27,234 bases of DNA from a virus, in the IMG/VR virus record IMGVR_UViG_3300046829_000045, positions 1-27,234 of that record; one strand, written 5' to 3'. This document shows, piece after piece, positions 22,492 to 27,234 of the stretch. Both the position numbers and the translations under genes were made by a program. Within the stretch, counting starts at the first letter, position 1. Every line of letters starts with the position of its first letter. The notes below the pieces were generated by a model. That model was given only the letters and a program-made list of their open reading frames with translations, did not search any database and had not been told where the DNA came from.

Positions 22492-23046
22492 ATGCCGCAG
22501 CCTATTGTCCCCGCGATCCCGGGCATCCCCGCCGGGTACGCCCCGGTGCAGGCCGACATGGACGCCTGGGTCACCACCCCGTTCTCGTTCCTCGCGTCGC
22601 CGGCGGCGTTCCGCGGCGAGCTTCACGCCGCCACCGCGTGGGGCGCGGGCGCCTTCACGCTCGCGCCGCTCGACACGATCACCGAGGACGCGTGGGGCGG
22701 CTGGTCGGCCACGTCAACCGGCAGCCAGCCCGCGTTCAGCTGGCTGGCCCCGGCCGGCTGCTCGGGGCTGTACGAGGTGTCGCTGACGGCCTGGGCGACC
22801 AGCCCGGGGGCGTCGGTGACCGACCAGCTGCAGGCGTGCCTGTCCGTCGACGGGGTCCTGTACGCGCAGGCGTCGGCGGGGTGGGGGCCGCCGAGCGCGA
22901 CCGGCGGGTCGTGCGCGTCGGTGCAGGTGCCGCTCGTCGGCGGCGTCGACTACGTGCAGATGCTCGTGTTCAGCACGGTCGGGACGACGGCGACGGGGCT
23001 GGCGGGGCGGTACACGACGATGGAGATCGCATGGGTATCGACGTGA
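22492..23046 (+). CDS. Tail tip/fibre protein with C1q-like domain
   Basis: A 184-residue beta-rich protein starting directly after the stop of the previous gene (TGAATG). The order of elements (GYAPVQADMDAWVTTPFSFL, FRGELHAATAW, FSWLAPAGCSGLYEVSLTAW, ending YTTMEIAWVST) parallels each half of the preceding protein, so it looks like a third copy of the same C1q-like module encoded as a separate gene. Probably part of the same receptor-binding or fibre complex. The role is inferred from fold pattern and neighbourhood. Confidence 0.65.
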   Translation: MPQPIVPAIPGIPAGYAPVQADMDAWVTTPFSFLASPAAFRGELHAATAWGAGAFTLAPLDTITEDAWGGWSATSTGSQPAFSWLAPAGCSGLYEVSLTAWATSPGASVTDQLQACLSVDGVLYAQASAGWGPPSATGGSCASVQVPLVGGVDYVQMLVFSTVGTTATGLAGRYTTMEIAWVST

Positions 23047-23068
23047 CGAACAGCACGGAAGGGGCGAA

Positions 23069-23359
23069 GTGAAGTGGTGGCTGAAGGCGTGGCCGATGCT
23101 GCGGGACGCCGGGATCACCGGCACGGGCCTGGTCATCGTGTGGGCGCAGCTGCTGCTGTGGGCGGCGGCGGGTCGCACGCCGTCGGACGTGCTCATGGCG
23201 GTGGGATTGGCGTTGCTGGCCCCGGGCGCCACGGCGCACGTCAAGACGGTCATGGGGGCGGGCACTGGCGAAGCTGGGCCTTCCTCGCCCTCATCGCCGG
23301 GACACTCGCCGCCGCCATTGCCGGGTACGTCGTCAGCCACGGAGGTGCATGGTGAGTAA
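23069..23359 (+). CDS. Small membrane protein, holin candidate
   Basis: A 96-residue protein with two likely membrane segments, about residues 14-33 (ITGTGLVIVWAQLLLWAAAG) and 37-53 (SDVLMAVGLALLAPGATA), at the start of the lysis region. GTG 23069 is preceded by GGAAGGGG. The zero-frame C-terminus is Ser/Pro-rich (GPSSPSSPGHSPPPLPG), a tail seen in some actinophage small membrane proteins. In the -1 frame, however, the same DNA encodes WAFLALIAGTLAAAIAGYVV, a textbook membrane segment, ending in a GTGA overlap with the next gene. A frameshift near the G run at 23254-23258 is therefore possible. Holin function is inference. Confidence 0.58.
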   Translation: MKWWLKAWPMLRDAGITGTGLVIVWAQLLLWAAAGRTPSDVLMAVGLALLAPGATAHVKTVMGAGTGEAGPSSPSSPGHSPPPLPGTSSATEVHGE

Positions 23360-23657
23360 GAAGCTCGGGCGGGCGATCGTCGCCTTGTTCGTCATCGCGC
23401 TCGCGCTCGGCGGCGCGGCCCTGTTCGCCGTCAGCGCCCAGGTGGGGAAGCTGCAAACCGCGGTGCAGGCGTCGTGCGCGTTCGCCGCCGACCTCGGGAC
23501 GGCCCCGCTGCCCGCCTCTCCGAGGCCGGGCAAGCTCGGCGTGAAGCTCGTGACTGACTCCCGCGCGCAGTGGCGGGCGCTGCGCTGCCCCGGGACGCTG
23601 CCCCCCGCGCCGGGGCTCGACAAGTGGGCGCGGGTTTACGGCCTGCCCGGCAACTGA
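23349..23657 (+). CDS. Membrane-anchored protein of the lysis region
   Basis: A 102-residue protein (from ATG 23349; GTG 23352 also possible) with a basic N-terminus, one membrane segment (AIVALFVIALALGGAALFAV, about residues 9-28) and then an exported domain with AVQASCAFAADLGTA and RALRCPG. The two cysteines could form a disulfide outside the membrane. Similar single-pass proteins with an SCAF.DL motif occur, from memory, in actinophage lysis or tail-end regions. It could assist lysis, but this is not shown. Confidence 0.62.
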   Translation: MVSKKLGRAIVALFVIALALGGAALFAVSAQVGKLQTAVQASCAFAADLGTAPLPASPRPGKLGVKLVTDSRAQWRALRCPGTLPPAPGLDKWARVYGLPGN

Positions 23658-23658
23658 C

Positions 23659-23689
23659 CGCTAAAAAATTAGCGCTAAATCTTTAGCGC
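23659..23689. promoter_or_regulatory. AT-rich inverted-repeat cluster of TTAGCG half-sites
   Basis: Directly after the stop of the membrane protein lies CGCTAA-AAAA-TTAGCG (23659-23674), overlapping the palindrome TTAGCGCTAA (23669-23678), itself overlapping GCGCTAAA-TC-TTTAGCGC (23672-23689). Thus four TTAGCG half-sites in alternating orientation fit in 31 bases, in an AT-rich island of a very GC-rich sequence. It lacks a T-run after the second hairpin, so an operator-like protein site seems more likely than an intrinsic terminator; either is inference. Confidence 0.5.
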
Positions 23690-23708
23690 CCGAGAGAAAG
23701 GCCACGCC

Positions 23709-24023
23709 ATGGAGCCAATCACTGACGAGCAGATCGAGCAGGAAGTTCAGGGCAAGGGACTGACCGCGCCCCGCGTCACAAGCGAGTCGATCGCAGCGCT
23801 GATCACCGGCGAGGACTATCACATTTTTCCCGGGACGACGGTCACCGTGTGCTGCCTGACGCTCCGTAACGGGTACCGGGTCATTGGCCAGTCTGCCGCT
23901 GCCAGCCCGGAGAACTTCGACAAGGTGCTCGGCATGAAGATCGCCTACTCGGATGCGCATTCCAAGATCTGGGCGCTGGAGGGCTACCTCCTGCGCGAGC
24001 GGTTGCACCAGGCCGCGCAATGA
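23709..24023 (+). CDS. Gp49/gp66-family (N4 Gp49 / Sf6 gene 66) protein
   Basis: A 104-residue protein matching the pattern of the Phage_Gp49_66 family: PRVTSESIAALITGEDYHIF, then TVTVCCLTLRNGYRVIGQSA, SPENFDKVLGMKIAYSDAHS and KIWALEGYLLRERL. The family is widespread in phages of Proteobacteria and other hosts; its function is unknown to me. The start is ATG 23709 with GAAAGG about nine bases upstream. It lies just after the TTAGCG inverted-repeat cluster, so that element could control it. The stop overlaps the next start as ATGA. Confidence 0.78.
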   Translation: MEPITDEQIEQEVQGKGLTAPRVTSESIAALITGEDYHIFPGTTVTVCCLTLRNGYRVIGQSAAASPENFDKVLGMKIAYSDAHSKIWALEGYLLRERLHQAAQ

Positions 24024-24766
24024 CCGACGTGCTCATGTTTGACGGCATCAACTCCCTGGCCGCCGGGATCGCCCGCCAGTTCCCGGACGCCGCGAAGGTC
24101 GCCGGGTACGTCAACGGCACGTACGCGTGGTCGCAGGCGGAGTGGGACCTGTTCCCGCACGCCGGCCACGTGACGATCAGCGTGCGCGCGGCGGCGAACG
24201 AGGGCGATGTCCTCGACTGCGAGCCGGGTGACGCGATGCCCGCTCAGGTGCGCGCCTGGATTGAGATGCGGCACGCCGCCGGGCTGTACCGCCCGACGGT
24301 CTACTGCTCCGAGTCGGTGGTGCCCGCCGTGCGCGCCGGCACGGGGCCGCTGATCCTCGGTCGTGACTATGACATCTGGGTCGCGAAGTACGACGGGCTG
24401 ACCACGATCGCGCCGCCGCCGGGCCTGCCGGCCGCCTCGTACGTCGCGAAGCAGTACCGGGCGCGCGCTGACTGCGACATCAGCGTCGTCTACGACCCAG
24501 AGTGGCCGCACCGCCAGCCCGCGCACCCGGCGCCTATCCCGGCCCCGGCGAGGCCGTCCGCGACGGCGACGGCGGCTGACCTCGGCTGCCAGCCTGTCCC
24601 TGGTGCGACGGGCTACCGGTGGCAGGTGCGGGACGGCGACGGCGCGGTCACGCAGGCGCTGACGGCCGTGCCGCGCAAGGCGCTCGCGCTGACCGGGCCG
24701 GGGCCGCACGAGTGGCGGGTGCAGGCGGCGGGCGGCGCGTGGACGGCCTGGCTGGCCATCGGGTAG
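24020..24766 (+). CDS. GH25-like glycoside hydrolase, probable endolysin
   Basis: A 248-residue protein, likely a peptidoglycan or glycan hydrolase. The N-terminal barrel-like domain has MFDGINS (Asp 8), AAKVAGYVNGTYAWSQAEWD, the DxE motif in VLDCEPGDAM (D66, E68), and YRPTVYCSESVVPAVRAG, WVAKYD. These match the GH25-like/DUF1906-like proteins often found in actinophages. A Pro-rich linker (about 167-178) leads to a small FN3-like C-terminal domain (ATGYRWQVRDGDGAVTQALT). The start overlaps the previous gene as ATGA. Position after membrane proteins suggests the endolysin of the lysis cassette; a virion-associated hydrolase is the alternative. Confidence 0.66.
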   Translation: MTDVLMFDGINSLAAGIARQFPDAAKVAGYVNGTYAWSQAEWDLFPHAGHVTISVRAAANEGDVLDCEPGDAMPAQVRAWIEMRHAAGLYRPTVYCSESVVPAVRAGTGPLILGRDYDIWVAKYDGLTTIAPPPGLPAASYVAKQYRARADCDISVVYDPEWPHRQPAHPAPIPAPARPSATATAADLGCQPVPGATGYRWQVRDGDGAVTQALTAVPRKALALTGPGPHEWRVQAAGGAWTAWLAIG

Positions 24767-24839
24767 TTAAGCCGGCTTGAACGACGGCGGCGCTTGTTGA
24801 AGTTCCGCCCCGATTAGTTGAATAACCGAGAGGAACGGC
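24767..24839 (+). promoter_or_regulatory. AT-richer leader, possible weak promoter
   Basis: This 73-base gap contains the palindrome AAGCCGGCTT (24769-24778), a TTGAAG (24797-24802) and a GAATAA (24820-24825) 17 bases further, a loose -35/-10 arrangement, and a GATTAG (24812-24817). GAGAGGA (24828-24834) is the ribosome site for the next gene. The promoter reading is weak. Confidence 0.25.
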
Positions 24840-25118
24840 ATGACACCGACCGTAGGCCGCATCGTCCACGTCCTCGTGGACCCGAAGGCCAACAACGGGA
24901 GCGACGTCGCGCCCGCGATCATCACCCGCGTCTGGAACGACTCGGGCGTCAACCTGCGCGTGCTCCGGGACAACGCCCCGGGCCCGGAGGAGTGGATGAC
25001 GTCGATCTCGCTGCATGAGTCCCGCGAGGTGCTCGACGCGCACATCGAGTCGCTTAAGGCGGCTAACCCGGGCGCCGAGGTGAGCGTGCGCGGCGCGTTC
25101 TGGCCGCCCCGCGCCTGA
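24840..25118 (+). CDS. Small hypothetical protein, last gene of rightward operon
   Basis: A 92-residue protein with GAGAGGA five bases before ATG 24840. The opening TPTVGRIVHVLVDPKANNG is typical, from memory, of small actinophage hypothetical proteins with an SH3-like beta barrel; then IITRVWNDSGVNLRVLRDNA and SISLHESREVLDAHIES. Probably a compact beta-barrel domain. It has its own leader and stands between the hydrolase gene and the terminator. Function unknown. Confidence 0.7.
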   Translation: MTPTVGRIVHVLVDPKANNGSDVAPAIITRVWNDSGVNLRVLRDNAPGPEEWMTSISLHESREVLDAHIESLKAANPGAEVSVRGAFWPPRA

Positions 25119-25137
25119 CGTCCTCCGAAACAGCGAA

Positions 25138-25171
25138 GCCCCCGACCGGGAACCCCGGCGGGGGGCGTTTT
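25138..25171 (+). terminator. Strong intrinsic terminator ending the rightward operon
   Basis: GCCCCC (25138-25143) pairs with GGGGGC (25161-25166), enclosing an inner CCGG/CCGG pairing (25146-25149 with 25155-25158), followed by G and TTTT (25168-25171). It lies 20 bases after the last plus-strand gene and before the convergent minus-strand block, exactly where both operons must be separated. The T-run serves plus-strand transcripts. Confidence 0.85.
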
Positions 25172-25218
25172 CGCGTGCCCGGGCAGCGCGCGGGCGGTTG
25201 CCCTGGCAGGCCGCCAGC

Positions 25219-25596
25219 CTAGCGCTGCAGCGCCGTGATGCCCTGTGCGACCACGCACGGCGCGCAGAGTGCCACGTCCACCGGTCCCATCGCCGCCGTC
25301 TCGAACCGGCGCGTGGTGACCGCGTTCGCATCGCAGACGCCCTTGTCGTCGGGGTGCGCGTGGCCGCACAGGCAGTGGCATGGCCGGCGAGGCGACGGGA
25401 CCTCGCCGCGTTCGCGCGCCTCCAGGTAGGCGCGGACGGCCGGGTCTTGGGCTACCTTCTCCATCGCCTCGAAGAATGGCCGGTGCCGTTCAAGCCATGC
25501 CTGCGCGGCGCGGCCGAATGCGTCGGTGAATGCGCGGAATGCGGCTGCCAGCTCGGTTGCCGGGTCTGCCTGGTTCTTGTCGTCCATGCCCCTCAT
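25219..25596 (-). CDS. Cys/His-rich conserved hypothetical protein
   Basis: A 125-residue protein. The N-terminal helical half (ELAAAFRAFTDAFGRAAQAW, KVAQDPAVRAYLEARERG) leads to a Cys/His-rich C-terminal part CHCLCGHAHPDDKGVC...RRF...GPVDVALCAPC, which looks like a metal-binding module known to me from Streptomyces hypothetical proteins. ATG 25596 is chosen because it overlaps the stop of a small upstream gene as ATGA and has GGGAG just before it; ATG 25587 would shorten it by three residues. Last gene of the minus-strand block seen here. Function unknown. Confidence 0.72.
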   Translation of the reverse strand: MRGMDDKNQADPATELAAAFRAFTDAFGRAAQAWLERHRPFFEAMEKVAQDPAVRAYLEARERGEVPSPRRPCHCLCGHAHPDDKGVCDANAVTTRRFETAAMGPVDVALCAPCVVAQGITALQR

Positions 25597-25736
25597 CCTC
25601 TCCCGTCGCCGACGATCGCCGCCAGCCGCTCCAGCGCCTCACCCTCCGCCGCCACGCTCAGGTCCCGCCCCGACGCCGCCAGCAGCGCCAGGCACAGGCT
25701 CGCCAGCCGCTCCCGCACCAGCGCGTCAGCGGGCAT
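25593..25736 (-). CDS. Very small Leu/Ala-rich protein (47 aa)
   Basis: Read from ATG 25736 on the minus strand: MPADALVRERLASLCLALLA continues AASGRDLSVAAEGEALERL and ends AAIVGDGRG at a TGA that overlaps the next gene's ATG as ATGA. Almost all codons end in G or C, and the protein is a plausible pair of amphipathic helices. The stop-start coupling and codon bias are the main evidence. A weak GGAC lies about eight bases upstream of the start; a better GGAGG lies too far away. Function unknown. Confidence 0.5.
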   Translation of the reverse strand: MPADALVRERLASLCLALLAASGRDLSVAAEGEALERLAAIVGDGRG

Positions 25737-25786
25737 GACAGCGTCCAGCGGGAACCTCCGGAGGGTGAGTGCGCGAGCGCGCGAGA

Positions 25787-25969
25787 TCAGCCTAGCCGCT
25801 CCAGCCGGTCCACCAGTGACCCCAGGTCAGCGTCCCGCGCCACCTCCGCGCCCTCGGCCGTCTCGACGACATGCACCCAGCCGAGGTACCGCCGGTCCTC
25901 CACGTGATGCACGTGCCCCGGGTTCGCGGCCAGCCACCTGTTCAGCGCCTTCACGTTGTCGCGCTCCAT
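25787..25969 (-). CDS. Small hypothetical protein
   Basis: A 60-residue protein from ATG 25969: ERDNVKALNRWLAANPGHVH, HVEDRRYLGWVHVVETAEG, DLGSLVDRLERLG. It looks like a small alpha-beta domain. The open frame extends upstream to 26038, but that part overlaps the neighbour and reads like shadow; ATG 25969 lies five bases after the upstream gene's stop. The ribosome binding site is poor, so translation may depend on coupling. No family recognised. Confidence 0.6.
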   Translation of the reverse strand: MERDNVKALNRWLAANPGHVHHVEDRRYLGWVHVVETAEGAEVARDADLGSLVDRLERLG

Positions 25970-25974
25970 CGGCT

Positions 25975-26196
25975 CTAGGTCCACTGGACGTGCTCCCACG
26001 GCTCGCCGTCCGCCGGGCACGCGATCGTCTTGCGGCACCCCGCGCAGGCCGTCTGCAGCGGGTAGTCGTACCGCGACGGCACCGTCTTCCCCCAGTAGCC
26101 CCGCAGCACCGAGTGCCGGTAGTAGCCCTCACCGTCACGCGGCGCGGGCTTGTGCTCAGCGCGCTTCGCCACCACGCCGGCCACGTCGCCGGGCAT
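25975..26196 (-). CDS. Small CxxC hypothetical protein
   Basis: A 73-residue protein from ATG 26196, two bases after the stop of the upstream gene. The N-terminus PGDVAGVVAKRAEHKPAPRD leads into an aromatic middle (GYYRHSVLRGYWGKTVPSRY) and a CAGCRKTIAC cysteine cluster that could bind zinc, then DGEPWEHVQW. The frame stays open upstream to 26310, but that region is Arg/Gly-rich shadow of the neighbour. No family recognised; probably nucleic-acid- or metal-binding accessory protein. Confidence 0.65.
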   Translation of the reverse strand: MPGDVAGVVAKRAEHKPAPRDGEGYYRHSVLRGYWGKTVPSRYDYPLQTACAGCRKTIACPADGEPWEHVQWT

Positions 26197-26197
26197 C

Positions 26198-26485
26198 TCA
26201 GTCGTCCTCGACCGGGGCGGGCATCCGCGACGCATCCGGGCCGCCCAGCCACTTCTCCTCCGGCTGCCGCGATGCCGCGCCCCGCGTCGCCTCCCGCTGC
26301 CGCCACGCAACCCGCGACTCCGCCGGCCGCCCGTTCTGCCGGCGGATCCCGCCGCCCTCCGCCGGGCGCATCCCGTCCGCGCGGATCTCCGCGTTCCGGT
26401 CGCGGCGCTTGGCCATGGCGCCCGTCTCGCGCTTGTTCCGGCCCGTGCCCGGGTCGATGTGACTCCCCTTGCTGAACAGTCCCAT
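26198..26485 (-). CDS. Small basic, disordered hypothetical protein
   Basis: A 95-residue, highly charged protein from ATG 26485, with AGAGGAA seven bases upstream, a good ribosome site that fixes the start. The opening GLFSKGSHIDPGTGRNKRET is followed by Arg-rich, low-complexity sequence (AKRRDRNAEIRADGMRPAEG) and an acidic end (ASRMPAPVEDD). Probably disordered and possibly nucleic-acid-binding. It is the first gene after an intergenic region rich in TTAGC motifs, which may hold its promoter and operators. Confidence 0.62.
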   Translation of the reverse strand: MGLFSKGSHIDPGTGRNKRETGAMAKRRDRNAEIRADGMRPAEGGGIRRQNGRPAESRVAWRQREATRGAASRQPEEKWLGGPDASRMPAPVEDD

Positions 26486-26659
26486 GATCGATTCCTCTCG
26501 GGTTAGCCCGCCGGATAGCGGATTAGCTTCCTCATGAAGCCCGGCCAGGCCCCTAATCGGCCTGTGACCTGCGGAAATTAGCCGGATTAGCCGCGTGGCG
26601 GCATTAGCTGGCCAGGCTGCGCGGCGCCTGAAACGCCGTCCCGGCATGACGGCGGCCAC
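26486..26659 (-). promoter_or_regulatory. Intergenic region with clustered TTAGC motifs
   Basis: This 174-base gap holds five TTAGC on the plus strand at 26503, 26523, 26578, 26587 and 26604, a reversed GATTAG (CTAATC, 26553-26558) and a GATAGCG (26514-26520). Two sites form a direct repeat ATTAGCCG (26577-26584 and 26586-26593). The region is clearly more AT-rich than its surroundings. It probably carries control sites for the minus-strand gene at 26485; no confident -35/-10 pair was found. Confidence 0.45.
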
Positions 26660-27234
26660 CTAACTCATCTCCCTGCGCGCGAGCTCCGCCCGCAAGTCGG
26701 CCAGGTCGAGGCGCGGCACGTTGTCCGTGTTCGTCGTCCTCACGTCCAGCTCCGTCAGCTGCTGGCGCAGCTGCACGCCCGTCAGTGACCGGTACGGCCC
26801 CCATGTCTTCGCCAGGTCCTTCAGCCGCACCGCCAGGACGGACAGCCGCACCGGCTCGCCGTCGCCGCCGATGACCTCGGCCACGTCGGCGAGCAGGTCG
26901 CGCTGCTCGGCCGCCGGGAGCGCCAGGGTCGCCCCTGCGGGCGTGCCGGGCGCGAGGTTCTTCATGGCGCGGGCGATCACCTCGGTGGCGTCGTCATGGC
27001 CGGTGTCGTCGTCGGCGAAGATCAGGTGCCACTTCAGCAGCTCGAACTGGGCATCAGAGACGCCCGTGGTCACCGACCGGCCGACGTCGCGAGTAGGCCG
27101 CAGCTCCGTCGCCCTGATCCCGGCCTGGAATGCCCCGTCCCCCAGGAACCCGTCATTGGCCCGCCACGTCTTGACGTAGAAGCACACGTTCACGCTGACC
27201 AGCCCGACGATCTTCGGCGGGATCGCGTCCTTCC
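26660..27234 (-). CDS. FtsK/SpoIIIE-like DNA translocase, C-terminal part (5' end outside window)
   Basis: The frame runs off the right edge (GTG 27193 is probably internal). The visible IPPKIVGLVSVNVCFYVKTW, NDGFLGDGAFQAGIRAT and then ELRPTRDVGRSVTTGVSD correspond to the end of the FtsK/SpoIIIE ATPase domain of Streptomyces plasmid- and phage-type translocases, where N(D/M)..LG....GIRAT is a frequent signature. The C-terminal part (LSVLAVRLKDLAKTWGPYRS, LTGVQLRQQLTELDVRTTN) looks like the small winged-helix-like region that follows. Walker motifs lie upstream, outside the window. The role is probably DNA handling or transfer in the early region; the assignment rests on recalled pattern. Confidence 0.65.
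   Translation of the reverse strand, partial: KDAIPPKIVGLVSVNVCFYVKTWRANDGFLGDGAFQAGIRATELRPTRDVGRSVTTGVSDAQFELLKWHLIFADDDTGHDDATEVIARAMKNLAPGTPAGATLALPAAEQRDLLADVAEVIGGDGEPVRLSVLAVRLKDLAKTWGPYRSLTGVQLRQQLTELDVRTTNTDNVPRLDLADLRAELARREMS

Noticed and set aside
24769-24778. AAGCCGGCTT palindrome as a terminator
   Set aside because: A perfect ten-base palindrome has no loop and no following T-run; the real terminator is at 25138-25171.
25198-26506. Plus-strand open frames of up to 425 codons over the right minus-strand block
   Set aside because: Arg/Pro-rich shadows; the minus strand has ribosome sites, coupled starts and coherent proteins here.
26721-27179. Plus-strand 152-codon frame opposite the FtsK-like gene
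   Set aside because: Ser/Arg-rich shadow opposite a recognisable FtsK/SpoIIIE-type C-terminus.
1-27234. tRNA genes, integrase, attachment sites or insertion sequences
   Set aside because: None could be recognised by eye in either strand; lysogeny functions, if any, lie outside the window.

Overview
This window looks like part of a double-stranded DNA tailed phage or prophage (siphovirus type, with a tape-measure protein and a tail assembly chaperone frameshift) from a high-GC actinobacterial host. The reasons are the very high GC content with strong GC bias at third codon positions, frequent GTG starts, many ATGA/GTGA stop-start overlaps, and protein types typical of Streptomyces-like actinophages (MuF-like protein with CPxC/HPxCRC motifs, XkdF-type protease, DUF4082-like and C1q-like tail modules, FtsK/SpoIIIE-like translocase). 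I see no integrase, repressor, tRNA or CRISPR array, so lysogeny cannot be judged.

Layout. Positions 1-5138 hold packaging and portal genes: the end of a probable small terminase subunit, the large terminase, a small CxxC protein, the portal and a MuF-like protein. Positions 5135-6108 hold small hypothetical genes. Positions 6108-9795 hold an XkdF-like prohead protease, a scaffold-like protein with a probable nested in-frame start, and a major capsid protein with an inserted surface domain. Positions 9792-13176 hold small zinc-ribbon or basic proteins, a head-tail adaptor, a small fibre-like protein and an unusual DUF4082/tail-terminator fusion. Positions 13186-18106 hold the major tail protein, the tail assembly chaperone pair with a -1 frameshift, an HK97-gp10-like protein and the tape measure. 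Positions 18103-23046 hold minor tail proteins with LamG-like and C1q-like modules, plus one short gene on the opposite strand. Positions 23069-24766 look like a lysis cassette (membrane proteins, a Gp49/66-family protein, a GH25-like hydrolase). One more small gene follows, and the rightward operon ends at a strong hairpin-plus-T terminator at 25138-25171. From 25219 to the right edge everything is on the minus strand: small accessory genes behind the C-terminus of an FtsK/SpoIIIE-like ATPase.

Main points of interest. (1) The portal and MuF genes are joined by a canonical -1 slippery heptamer, CCCAAAA, followed by a spacer and a GC-rich stem; the same heptamer in the same phase drives the tail chaperone frameshift 11 kb downstream. 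(2) A strong internal Shine-Dalgarno plus GTG predicts a nested scaffold protein. (3) A carbohydrate-binding-like DUF4082 domain and four 20-residue repeats are fused to a tail terminator. (4) A cluster of TTAGC motifs lies in the right intergenic region, and related inverted repeats lie in the lysis region. (5) A small antisense gene sits inside the tail operon, and a 47-codon gene is coupled to its neighbour on the minus strand. All functions are assigned by reading motifs and order; no database search was run.
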